From Candidatus Moraniibacteriota bacterium (GTDB lineage: Bacteria > Patescibacteriota > Minisyncoccia > CAIUEV01 > JAHKAQ01): a DNA stretch of 37,638 bases. Within the stretch, counting starts at the first letter, position 1. Each line of letters starts with the position of its first letter. The position numbers and the translations under genes were made by a program. Below, one piece after another: positions 8,060 through 15,884 of this stretch. Where the stretch lies: assembly GCA_014729795.1 (NCBI GenBank), contig WJJI01000013.1:1-37638 (forward strand), given 5' to 3'. The notes below the pieces were generated by a model. That model was not told the DNA's origin, did no database searches, and was given only the letters and a program-made list of their open reading frames with translations.

Positions 8060-8445
8060 CAAAATTTTAATCTTTTTAATTTATGCCCTTAAAAAACCAT
8101 AGCAACTTATTAAAAAAAATTCATTTAAAATTATTTTTAAATTCATCATGTTTTGTTTATTTTTCCATTGTATTTGTTTATACCAGATTTCATGTTTAGA
8201 TTCAAATCAACTGAATATTCAAAGCTATGATTGGATAAAAAAACAAGTATGATTATTTGCAATTAATTATTGCAAAAATTATAATAAGTTAATAGAGTTT
8301 TTAGCTAACAACTAGCCGGTAAAATCAAAATGTAAAAAATATCATTCTTAATTTACTATAGCTTTTTATTGAAAAAGCGGCAAAAAATCTTTCAGTAATT
8401 ATTTAATAATCTAGGGATTAACAAAAACCCAAATCATAAATTATC
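8060..8445. other. AT-rich intergenic region between tRNA-Ser and recJ
   Basis: These 386 bases separate the divergent tRNA-Ser/recG and recJ/ruvX units. I see one well-formed promoter with an inverted repeat (8257-8285) and a weak 38-codon frame (8083-8199) that I do not call. There is no recognisable gene, RNA or repeat otherwise. Confidence 0.6.
8257..8285 (+). promoter_or_regulatory. Promoter with overlapping palindrome, upstream of recJ
   Basis: TTGCAA (8257-8262), a 17-base spacer and TATAAT (8280-8285) form a near-ideal promoter with a predicted start about 8292, leaving a leader of about 150 bases before recJ. A perfect inverted repeat, TTGCAAT-TAATT-ATTGCAA (8257-8275), covers the -35 box and much of the spacer, where a repressor could sit. 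No regulator is encoded nearby. Confidence 0.55.
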
Positions 8446-10170
8446 ATGAAAAATTGGAAGTTAAAACCACAACCAAGTTTGGCAATAAGAAAAAAATTAG
8501 CATCATATTCAAAATTTATTCAAACGATTTTATATAATCGGGGAATATCCGGCCATAAACAGGCTCAAAAATTTTTTGATTTAGATTATGATAATAACAG
8601 CTACGATCCATTTAAACTAAGCGGGATAAAACCAGCCGTTAAAACAATTATTGATGCTATTAAAAAAAAGAAAAAAATCGGTATTTATGGAGATTATGAC
8701 GCTGATGGGGTTACCGCCTCAACAATTGTAAATCAATATTTCTTGGCCAACGGTCTAAAACCGATTATTTACATTCCCGACCGAGTCAAAGAAGGTTATG
8801 GCCTTAATATGAAATCGGTTCAATACTTGAAAAAAAAAGGCGTAGAATTGTTAATTACAGTAGATACAGGAATTAGAAATCTTGCAGAAATCAGCTATCT
8901 GAAAAAGAATAATATTAAGGTTATTTTAACTGATCATCACAGCCCACCTAAAAAACTACCTCCGGCTCATGCGATTATCAACCCACATCTTTCCAATCAA
9001 AACGTTTTAAAGGAGCTTTCCGGAGCCGGTGTGGCTTTCAAGCTTATTCAAGCTTTAATACGCACTCAAGGCGACAGTAATTTTTCTCCAGGCTTTGAAA
9101 AGTGGTTGCTCGATTTAGTGGTTATTGGAACAGTGGCTGATCTGGTTCCTTTAATTAACGAAAACAGAATTTTGGTAAAATATGGTTTAATAGTTTTAAA
9201 TAAAACCCGTAGAGCTGGTATTAAACAATTATTAGAACTGGCAAAACTAGATGAATATAGTCCAATAATTAATACTCAAGATGTTGGTTATAAGATCGCG
9301 CCTCGCATTAACGCAGCCGGCCGTATGGATCATGCCAATCATGCCTTTGCTTTATTAAATGAAGCTCGAACCAAACAAGCCAAAAAATTCGCCTTGGAGT
9401 TGGAAAAACGAAATCAAAAAAGACAACAAGTTACCACTAAAATTTTTAATGCCGTGGAAAAAATCCAACCTCAAGACCAAAAAATCATCATTGCCGGAAG
9501 CAAAGATTGGCCTTTAGGTATTGTTGGTCTGGTTGCTGGTAAAATTTGCGATAAATACCATCGACCGGCTCTGATTTATTCTGATGAAGGCGCTCAAATC
9601 AGGGGCTCAGCCAGATCCATTGAACAATTTAATATTATTAAGGCTTTGGATCAGGTCGGTGAACTTTTAAAAGAACATGGCGGTCATAGTCAAGCCGCAG
9701 GTTTTACTGTGACCAAAGCCAATTTTCCAAAATTTCAAAAAGCTATTGCAGAAATCGCGCAAAAAAAAATACTGGCCAAACACCTGATTCCTGAATTAAA
9801 AATTGATTATAAGCTTAATTTTCAAGAAATTAATCGTCAGCTTGTAGATGAACTCAAAGCTTTAGAGCCGTTTGGAATGGACAACCCGGAGCCAATATTT
9901 TTATTAAAAAACATGACCATTAAATCAGTTTCCATGGTTGGTAATGGTAATAAACATTTAAAGTTGTCCGTTTGCAAGCAAGAGCCCAACAGTCCATTAA
10001 AATTTTTTCAATGCATATGTTTTAATTTTCAAAACACAGAGCCAAAATTCAAAACAGGGGACAGTGTTGACATTGTTTTTAATCTGTATATAAATAGCTT
10101 TAACGGTCAAAAAAATTTAGAATTAAAGCTAATTGACATTAAACCGGCTAATTGTAAGAATGTATCATAA
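8446..10170 (+). CDS. recJ: Single-stranded-DNA-specific 5'-3' exonuclease RecJ
   Basis: RecJ degrades single-stranded DNA 5' to 3' in recombination and mismatch repair. The 574-residue protein has the DHH phosphoesterase core with GDYDADGVTAS near residue 82, VDTGI, TDHH with D163-H164-H165, and GTVADLVPL. It then has the DHHA1 domain with GGHSQAAGF near 412 and a C-terminal OB-fold. The manganese-binding Asp and His residues are all visible. The last 11 bases overlap ruvX, so the two are co-transcribed, and recG is the divergent neighbour, giving a small repair cluster. The start ATG has no Shine-Dalgarno sequence. Confidence 0.95.
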   Translation: MKNWKLKPQPSLAIRKKLASYSKFIQTILYNRGISGHKQAQKFFDLDYDNNSYDPFKLSGIKPAVKTIIDAIKKKKKIGIYGDYDADGVTASTIVNQYFLANGLKPIIYIPDRVKEGYGLNMKSVQYLKKKGVELLITVDTGIRNLAEISYLKKNNIKVILTDHHSPPKKLPPAHAIINPHLSNQNVLKELSGAGVAFKLIQALIRTQGDSNFSPGFEKWLLDLVVIGTVADLVPLINENRILVKYGLIVLNKTRRAGIKQLLELAKLDEYSPIINTQDVGYKIAPRINAAGRMDHANHAFALLNEARTKQAKKFALELEKRNQKRQQVTTKIFNAVEKIQPQDQKIIIAGSKDWPLGIVGLVAGKICDKYHRPALIYSDEGAQIRGSARSIEQFNIIKALDQVGELLKEHGGHSQAAGFTVTKANFPKFQKAIAEIAQKKILAKHLIPELKIDYKLNFQEINRQLVDELKALEPFGMDNPEPIFLLKNMTIKSVSMVGNGNKHLKLSVCKQEPNSPLKFFQCICFNFQNTEPKFKTGDSVDIVFNLYINSFNGQKNLELKLIDIKPANCKNVS

Positions 10171-10579
10171 GAGAAACAGGTACGAAAAAAATTATTTAGC
10201 TTTAGATCCCGGCAAAAAACATACCGGCGTGGCTATTTCATTGCAGGGAGCCTTGCCCTTGGCGTTAGAAACTTTAAATTTGCCGGTCAAAAAGCAAATA
10301 AGCCGGATCCTAAAAATAATTAAGGACAATCAGATTAATCACTTAATTGTTGGCCGGATTAAAAACCAATCACACTCCGAGCAAATAAGCTTTACTGAAA
10401 AATATATTCAAGCTTTAAAAAAACAAATCCCAACAGATCTAAAAATCATCGTATTTAATGAAGATTTTACCAGTAAATTAGCCCAGCGACTACAGCCAAA
10501 TAAAAATCTGGCTCACGCTCAAGCCGCTCAAATAATATTGCAAGATTGGCTCAAAATCAATAATAACATGTTCCCGTAG
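10160..10579 (+). CDS. ruvX: YqgF/RuvX family Holliday-junction resolvase-like nuclease
   Basis: RuvX has an RNase H fold and is implicated in pre-16S rRNA 5'-end maturation and junction resolution. The ATG at 10160 overlaps the recJ end by 11 bases and gives 139 residues; a TTG at 10133 is a poorer choice. Visible family features are YLALDPGKKHTGVAIS (metal-binding Asp 16), HLIVGRIKN, FNEDFTSKLAQ and the final helix AQAAQIILQDWL. The final conserved Asp (ID before xAA in B. subtilis YrrK) aligns with His here. The stop TAG falls inside tRNA-Arg, with a 10-base overlap. Assignment is firm, but catalytic competence is less certain. Confidence 0.87.
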   Translation: MYHKRNRYEKNYLALDPGKKHTGVAISLQGALPLALETLNLPVKKQISRILKIIKDNQINHLIVGRIKNQSHSEQISFTEKYIQALKKQIPTDLKIIVFNEDFTSKLAQRLQPNKNLAHAQAAQIILQDWLKINNNMFP

Positions 10580-10643
10580 CTCAGTCGGATAGAGCGCAGC
10601 CTTGCGGAGGCTGAGGTCGCAGGTTCGAATCCTGCCGGGAACG
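10570..10643 (+). tRNA. tRNA-Arg (anticodon GCG)
   Basis: A 74-base cloverleaf: acceptor GTTCCCG/CGGGAAC, D-stem GCTC/GAGC, anticodon stem CAGCC/GGCTG with loop TTGCGGA, and T-arm GCAGG-TTCGAAT-CCTGC. The anticodon at 10604-10606 is GCG, which reads CGC and CGU arginine codons. The D-loop carries A20, an arginine identity base. CCA is not encoded. The first 10 bases are also the end of ruvX, so the tRNA is probably released from a recJ-ruvX transcript. Most bacteria use an ACG (inosine) tRNA for these codons. Confidence 0.95.
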
Positions 10644-10862
10644 CAACGTCGGACGTTCGTTATATTTTACGATTCCATTAAATGGATTTCGTAAGGAATA
10701 ATCGAGCTTTCCACCATTTACCTGTAAATATGAAAATAAAAACCTTAAAAAATCGGTTTTTAATTTGTATCTTAGGACTTTTGAAAATTTCGTAAGCTCT
10801 TGTACTTATGTCGAGCAGCTTTTTTAAGATAAAAATGAAATGTTTGTCGGCTTTTTATCTCA

Positions 10863-10891
10863 TTGCTAAACCCCTGAAAACATACTATAAT
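10863..10891 (+). promoter_or_regulatory. Promoter of the pilB-like/pilC-like pair
   Basis: TTGCTA (10863-10868), 17 bases, then TATAAT (10886-10891). The predicted start near 10898 leaves a leader of about 26 bases before the ATG at 10924, with no Shine-Dalgarno sequence. The gap from tRNA-Arg (10644-10923) otherwise holds only a short palindrome (AACGTC-G-GACGTT) directly after the tRNA. Confidence 0.55.
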
Positions 10892-10923
10892 TAAGCTATT
10901 AAATCCTTGAAAATTACCCTAAT

Positions 10924-12690
10924 ATGAAAACCAAATATTTAGTTCAGCACTTAACTGATCATAACGTTCTATCTCAAGCTGATTTAAAAAATATAAAACC
11001 AAATCAACTTCAATTTAGCCAAACCCAAGACCTTGTTAATATATTATTTCAGAGTAAATCAATTAATGATCAGGCCTTGGTTGGTTCGTTAGCCGATTTA
11101 TTTCAATATCCTACCGTTAATATTGAGGATGTTTCAATTACCTGGCATCAATACAGCCAAATACCTTATTATATATCAAAAAAATTTCAAATTATCGCAT
11201 TTGAACATAGCAATAATCAAACAAAATTATGTTTTTCTAATCCGCTTGTGTTTGAAGTTTTTAAAGCTAAATTAGCTCAAAAAGGCCAAAAATATCAAGG
11301 CTATTTATGTCAACCCAAGAGTATCAGCCAAAAAATTCAAGAATACTATGATAAATTAAAAATCAAACATATTAATAAATTTAAAAAAATACTAACTTTG
11401 GCGGATTTAAAACTTACAAACAAAACCCAACCCGGTTTTAAATATCTGAGCTTTGATCTAGCTAAAATAATCCGAATTTTATTAAAATTTGCCCAAAATC
11501 AAAAAGCTAACGAAATTATTTTTATACCAAAAAAAGATAAAGCTCAAATACAATTTAGAATCCAAGGTTACATATTTGATATTTTAAAAATAAATTTCCA
11601 AGTATATAATTTTATTATTAAATATTTCCAAAAAACAATCGGCCTAAAACAAGCTTTTTATGGCTGTTCTTTAGCTCGACTACCGTTTGAATCAAATTTT
11701 TTTAGAGTTGTTTACTTACCGGATAATAAAAAAAATGGAAGATTATTCATAAAAAAAATTCTTGCTCATTCCAAAGCCATGCCTTTGGAATTTTTAGGTC
11801 TACATCAAAATCCAGAGCCAATTTATCAAGCTCTTGACCAAAAACGTGGATTAATAATAATTTGCGGACCCAGGAGAAGCGGTAAAACCACAACAGCTCA
11901 AGCCATTACTGATTTACTATTACTGGAAAATAAAAATTTAAACAGCTTGGAACAAAATTCCGAATTAAAAGTAAAAGGAATTAATCAAGTTAAAATCAAC
12001 CCCAAAATTGGTTTAACAATTAATGAATTAATTAAAAAATTTCATAATCAGGATGCTGACTTTCTATTTTTAACCGATATTGATAATCAAAAAAGCGCTC
12101 AACAAACTATTGATTATTCATTTTATCAAGGAAATGTTGCCGCCAATTTAGAAGCTGAATCCACTTATCAATGTTTGCAAAAAATGATAAATTTTCGCCT
12201 AGAGAAACACTTGTTCGATTATTGCTTAAATTTAATCATTTTTCAGAAACTAATAAAAAAAATATGTCCACATTGCAAAAAAACTTTACGTATTCCACCT
12301 CAGCAATTTAAGCAGTTAGTTCGATTAATTGATATAGTTTTACTAAAAAAAATTTTAAAAAACAACCAAGATCCCAATCTAAATAAATTAAAAAACATAG
12401 ATAATATTTCTCAACTAACCTTTTATTCCGGAGCCGGTTGTAAAAAATGTTCTTATAAAGGATATAAAGGTAAAATCGCGGTTTATGAAATCATAAAACC
12501 GTGGCCGGGCATTACAGAACTTATCCAAGATCAAAAAAACCAAAGTAATTTCTATTTAGCTTTAGTTAAAAGGAACTATTTAACTTATTATTATGATTGT
12601 TTTATAAAAGCCTTAAATGGTTTCACTACAGTCCAAGAACTATTAAAAATTGCTCCGGAATTTGATTCTGCTAATTCTAAGTCCCACTAA
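10924..12690 (+). CDS. Degenerate GspE/PilB-family secretion ATPase
   Basis: PilB/GspE ATPases power type IV pilus or type II secretion assembly. This 588-residue protein keeps the family outline: an MshEN-like N-terminus (residues 1-150), a central domain, a P-loop region, and a zinc-binding pair (CPHC near 448, GAGCKKC near 506, then YKGKIAVYEII). The P-loop reads GPRRSGKTT (315-323) instead of GPTGSGKTT. The Walker B region is DADFLFLTDIDN rather than DPDIIMVGEIRD, and the usual HTN box is replaced by EAES. Walker A Lys321 is kept, but the hydrolysis-related acidic and His residues look lost. It overlaps or abuts the PilC-like gene, and no pilin gene is in the window. ATP binding without normal hydrolysis is my inference. 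Confidence 0.78.
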   Translation: MKTKYLVQHLTDHNVLSQADLKNIKPNQLQFSQTQDLVNILFQSKSINDQALVGSLADLFQYPTVNIEDVSITWHQYSQIPYYISKKFQIIAFEHSNNQTKLCFSNPLVFEVFKAKLAQKGQKYQGYLCQPKSISQKIQEYYDKLKIKHINKFKKILTLADLKLTNKTQPGFKYLSFDLAKIIRILLKFAQNQKANEIIFIPKKDKAQIQFRIQGYIFDILKINFQVYNFIIKYFQKTIGLKQAFYGCSLARLPFESNFFRVVYLPDNKKNGRLFIKKILAHSKAMPLEFLGLHQNPEPIYQALDQKRGLIIICGPRRSGKTTTAQAITDLLLLENKNLNSLEQNSELKVKGINQVKINPKIGLTINELIKKFHNQDADFLFLTDIDNQKSAQQTIDYSFYQGNVAANLEAESTYQCLQKMINFRLEKHLFDYCLNLIIFQKLIKKICPHCKKTLRIPPQQFKQLVRLIDIVLLKKILKNNQDPNLNKLKNIDNISQLTFYSGAGCKKCSYKGYKGKIAVYEIIKPWPGITELIQDQKNQSNFYLALVKRNYLTYYYDCFIKALNGFTTVQELLKIAPEFDSANSKSH

Positions 12691-12709
12691 ACTAAAAATC
12701 AAAGATTTT

Positions 12710-13825
12710 ATGTTTTTTGTAAATAAAAATTCAACCCTTGATCACCAGATTCATGTTTTTTTAAAACAAAAATCAAACTTAAAAAAGAACTTAAACCAAG
12801 GTTCGGATATTCAAACCAATTTAACTTATTTTTCCAATCAAAAAATTAGTCAAAAGCTTAAAGAAAACTTATTGAAAGAAAAGATATTATTTTTAACTAT
12901 ATTGAAGCATTTAATCAACCAAGGTTATCAACCTACAGAAGCTTTAAATCTTATTCTTAAAAAAACAGATAATTTAAAAATTTTAAAAAACAAACATTTT
13001 TTTAGCGATTCTAACCAGTGGGCTCAGAACTTAAAAAAACTTAATCTTTTGAACAATTTAGAAGCCAAAATACTTAGCAATTCAAAAACCGCAAGCCAAA
13101 TAGAATCTGCTTTAATTCAAATTATTCAAACCAATCATTCCCAGCAAAGTATAAACTTTACGCTTAACCATCAAATAATTAAACCAACAATCTTGATCAT
13201 TCTACTTGCGATAGTTCTAGAGGTTTTGCATTTTTTTTATTTACCCATCCTGCAACTTAAATTTAATAACCAATTTATTGATCAGCTTACCGCAGCTTCT
13301 TTTGTGTTTTTTGAAATCTGCATAGTTTTGCTTTGTTTAACCATAATTAATTTTTTAATCCAAATAAAAATCGGTAAGAATTTTTTCGATAAAATCCCAA
13401 TCATCAATAGATTAACAAATACTTACTATACCTTAATTTTCCTCAACACGCTTGCTACCGCATACCGGGTAAATCTTTATTTTTCCATGGCTCTAATTCA
13501 AACTTCATTTGATTGTAAAAACTTTAAATACCAACAAATATTTATCAATATTGGCGATGAACTTAAAAAAGGAAAAGCTCTTTCTGAAATTCTACAAAAT
13601 TATCAGATTTACTTTGATTATTTTTTAGTAAAAATAATCGCTGTTGCCGAAAAAACCGGGCTTTCCAATATTCTCTTGCAAGATTTAAAAAATTTTTTTC
13701 AAATAAAATTATACAAACAAATATCAATAATAAAGCTAATCATTTTTTTATTACATTTTTTTGCTATTTTTTTATTAACCCTGATACTATTTCTTACTTT
13801 ACTAGCCGCGGTTAATAAAATTTGA
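12710..13825 (+). CDS. PilC/GspF-like inner-membrane platform protein
   Basis: PilC/GspF proteins form the membrane platform on which pilus or pseudopilus subunits are polymerised by the partner ATPase. The ATG at 12710 gives 371 residues; a TTG at 12650 inside the previous gene would add a charged stretch without family similarity. Two GspF-type helical domains lie around residues 50-145 and 235-335, with TM segments near 160-180 and 195-220 and at the C-terminus. The second repeat has the family pattern KGKALSEIL, then AEKTGLSNIL. It starts 19 bases after the ATPase gene. Divergence matches that of its partner, so the pair has probably co-evolved. Confidence 0.78.
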   Translation: MFFVNKNSTLDHQIHVFLKQKSNLKKNLNQGSDIQTNLTYFSNQKISQKLKENLLKEKILFLTILKHLINQGYQPTEALNLILKKTDNLKILKNKHFFSDSNQWAQNLKKLNLLNNLEAKILSNSKTASQIESALIQIIQTNHSQQSINFTLNHQIIKPTILIILLAIVLEVLHFFYLPILQLKFNNQFIDQLTAASFVFFEICIVLLCLTIINFLIQIKIGKNFFDKIPIINRLTNTYYTLIFLNTLATAYRVNLYFSMALIQTSFDCKNFKYQQIFINIGDELKKGKALSEILQNYQIYFDYFLVKIIAVAEKTGLSNILLQDLKNFFQIKLYKQISIIKLIIFLLHFFAIFLLTLILFLTLLAAVNKI

Positions 13826-13848
13826 CTATTATCTTCAGATGTTATAAC
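13822..13848 (+). promoter_or_regulatory. Possible promoter for rpmG
   Basis: TTGACT (13822-13827) and TATAAC (13843-13848) have a 15-base spacer, shorter than ideal. They overlap the pilC-like stop and precede rpmG by about 65 bases. Weak call. Confidence 0.3.
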
Positions 13849-13910
13849 CTAACATGAAACATACCTAGAAACGTCGGTGAAACGAGCTAGATATATTATT
13901 ATTAATAAAT

Positions 13911-14072
13911 ATGAGTCGAATTCAAGAAAATTATGTTAAGTTGAAATGTAATAAATGCGGTAAAATTGGCTATACTACCCGTAAAAATAAAAAAAAGCTT
14001 AAAATTAAGCTAGAGTTAAATAAATTTTGCCAGGATTGCCACACTCACACCCAACATAAGGAAATAAAGTAA
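13911..14072 (+). CDS. rpmG: Large ribosomal subunit protein bL33
   Basis: This 53-residue gene begins MSRIQENYVKLKC. It encodes the bL33 pattern with a zinc ribbon: CNKC near residue 13, then TTRKNKKK, LELNKFCQDC and HTQHKEIK at the C-terminus. The spacing of the two Cys pairs and the terminal H-T-x-H-K-E-x-K match the family closely. It lies alone between pilC and a small membrane protein, 85 bases after the former. It is short enough to be missed by simple ORF calling. Both CxxC pairs are intact, so it is the zinc-binding form. Confidence 0.93.
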   Translation: MSRIQENYVKLKCNKCGKIGYTTRKNKKKLKIKLELNKFCQDCHTHTQHKEIK

Positions 14073-14095
14073 CATTAATAATTAACTTCAAAAAT

Positions 14096-14371
14096 ATGGC
14101 TAAAATCAAAGATCAAAAAATGTTTCATGTCTATCTGGTAATTTTTTTCATTTTGAGTTTTTTAATTGGCTATGTAGGTAAAAAAATCTTAAAACCGAAA
14201 ATTACTATGGGTTTTGATGACAGTAAGGTTGTGGTTGTCAATAGTAATGTTGATTTTAAAGAAATTGAAGAAAAGCTAAAAAAAGAGTTTGAAGAAAGGA
14301 AAAAACAAGCCCAAAATCAAGCGGCTCCCGCTCAACCAGCTAACCAACAGGGCGGTAGTTGCGGCAATTAA
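14096..14371 (+). CDS. Small single-TM protein with coiled coil and C-terminal Cys
   Basis: The 91-residue product has one TM helix (about residues 10-27) and a short extracytoplasmic beta-like stretch (ITMGFDDSKVVVVNS). A charged probable coiled coil (FKEIEEKLKKEFEERKKQ) and an Ala/Pro/Gln-rich tail ending GGSCGN follow. It lies 23 bases after rpmG and 28 before the thioredoxin-fold protein. The lone Cys near the C-terminus beside a membrane redox protein makes a thiol partnership conceivable, but that is only inference from position. I recognise no named family. Confidence 0.72.
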   Translation: MAKIKDQKMFHVYLVIFFILSFLIGYVGKKILKPKITMGFDDSKVVVVNSNVDFKEIEEKLKKEFEERKKQAQNQAAPAQPANQQGGSCGN

Positions 14372-14399
14372 TTAATAATTAGCATAAAGTATATTAATC

Positions 14400-15815
14400 A
14401 TGGAAGAAGAAGAAAAAAAATCCAAGAAAAAACAAAAAAATAAAAACCTTTCTAATAAAACCGATCGTGATCAAGACGATGTTGAAGAAGAAAAAAGCAA
14501 AAGCCAGGAACAAGAAACCAAAGATAAGCCGGAAACTGATCAAAAAAAGAAAAAAGCAGACCATGAAGAGCGAGACGATCTCGATGAACTCGATGATGAC
14601 GATGACCTTGATGACTTAGATGACGATGAAGATGATGATTTTGATGATGAGGAAGAAGAAGACGATGATGATAAAGACGAGGATGACGATGATCAGGATA
14701 AGACAAAAAAAGGCAAAGAAAAACTCGCCCAAAAACCAGAAAACCAGCGACTGAAAAACAGAATTCAAAATTTATTCGCAGTCATTATTGTTCTAACCGG
14801 CCTGTTACTTGGAGCAATATTTGTAGATGTTGCGCAGTTGTTTCAAGCTCAAGGTTTGTCAGTGAAAAAAATGCAACAAGCTGAAGAGAGCGGTGTAATA
14901 CAAGTGGGAGATGAACAAACCTGGATTCTGAACCAAAATCCGGCAATTGATATGACGGTTGTAAATGATCCTGAATGCGGAGAAAAATGCGACGTGGAAA
15001 GAATTATGTTAGCTTTTAAACAAGCAATTCCAACCTTGGTAGTAAACAAAGTTGATTATAAAACCGAACAAGGCAAGAAATTGATCAATGAATTCGATAT
15101 TAAAGCCTTGCCTAGCTTTATTCTAGAGGATCAAATCAAAGAAACAGATTTCTTTGAACAGGGAAAAATGATTCTAGAGGAAAAAAATGATAAATTTTTA
15201 GTTGATAATGGAAAAGCCAGATTGCCTTATGGTAAGTATTTGGTAATGCCAAAATTTGATAACGCTTCACCTATTTTAGGCAATCCCAACGCTGAATTGG
15301 AAGTTATCATCTTTGGAGATTTTCAATGTCCTTATTCCAGAAAATTCCAAGAATCTTTTAATGAGGTCTTTCCAAAATATAAAGACCAGCTTAAGGTTTC
15401 TTTTTATCAGCTTCCTTTATCAACTCTTCACCCAAAGGCGTTAGATGCGGCAAACGCTAATTTATGCGCCATGGATCAAGATAAATTCTGGGAGATGAAT
15501 CAAGAATTATACGCTAATCAAGAAGAATGGGGTAAAAGCCAACCACCAGCTAGTCCGGGTGCCTCTCCAAGCCCAGAACCGGAAAATCCCTTTCTGCCCT
15601 ACGCCAGAAAAATTGGCTTAAATCCAACCGAGTTTAAAACTTGCATGGATGAAAAAACTCATATGCCAATAATTCAAAACGATTTAAAGGTTGCTCAGGA
15701 ATTTTCTATTAATGCAACCCCTGCCGCATTTATCGGCGATGAATTTATTGGTGGAGCAATCAGCACAGAAGAAATTGAAAGCATTATTAATGAAAAATTA
15801 GGCACCGATAGCTAG
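14400..15815 (+). CDS. Membrane-anchored tandem thioredoxin-fold protein (DsbA-like) with polyacidic N-terminus
   Basis: The 471-residue protein has three parts. Residues 1-115 are charged and low-complexity, with an almost pure Asp/Glu block at about 56-100. A TM helix spans about 124-147. Two thioredoxin-like domains follow outside the membrane. The first has C193 and C197 (CGEKC) and a cis-Pro-like ALPSF. The second is DsbA-like: VIIFGDFQCPYS with C310 and Ser313 where a second Cys is usual, then a helical insertion rich in Pro/Ser, and NATPAAFIG with the cis-Pro loop. It probably handles thiols of secreted proteins. The single-Cys active site argues against a classical disulfide donor. 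The acidic block is expected in the cytoplasm. Confidence 0.83.
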   Translation: MEEEEKKSKKKQKNKNLSNKTDRDQDDVEEEKSKSQEQETKDKPETDQKKKKADHEERDDLDELDDDDDLDDLDDDEDDDFDDEEEEDDDDKDEDDDDQDKTKKGKEKLAQKPENQRLKNRIQNLFAVIIVLTGLLLGAIFVDVAQLFQAQGLSVKKMQQAEESGVIQVGDEQTWILNQNPAIDMTVVNDPECGEKCDVERIMLAFKQAIPTLVVNKVDYKTEQGKKLINEFDIKALPSFILEDQIKETDFFEQGKMILEEKNDKFLVDNGKARLPYGKYLVMPKFDNASPILGNPNAELEVIIFGDFQCPYSRKFQESFNEVFPKYKDQLKVSFYQLPLSTLHPKALDAANANLCAMDQDKFWEMNQELYANQEEWGKSQPPASPGASPSPEPENPFLPYARKIGLNPTEFKTCMDEKTHMPIIQNDLKVAQEFSINATPAAFIGDEFIGGAISTEEIESIINEKLGTDS

Positions 15816-15850
15816 TAGCAATTAAAAATTAGCAATCGCATTACCGTTAT

Positions 15851-15881
15851 ATAAAAGCAGTCTTGTAAGGGCTGCTTTTAT
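15851..15881. terminator. Bidirectional terminator between the DsbA-like gene and dprA
   Basis: ATAAAAGCAGTC (15851-15862) pairs with GGCTGCTTTTAT (15870-15881) over 12 positions with one G-T, around TTGTAAG. The 5' arm is A-rich and the 3' arm T-rich. The hairpin lies exactly between two convergent genes, as expected for a shared intrinsic terminator. Confidence 0.75.
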
Positions 15882-15884
15882 GCT

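Noticed and set aside
8083-8199. 38-codon plus-strand ORF between tRNA-Ser and recJ
   Set aside because: No family, no initiation signal and a composition expected from AT-rich DNA.
14452-14706. Minus-strand frame rich in His and Arg
   Set aside because: It is the complement of the Asp/Glu-coding GAT/GAC repeat region of the plus-strand thioredoxin-fold gene; its composition is a by-product.
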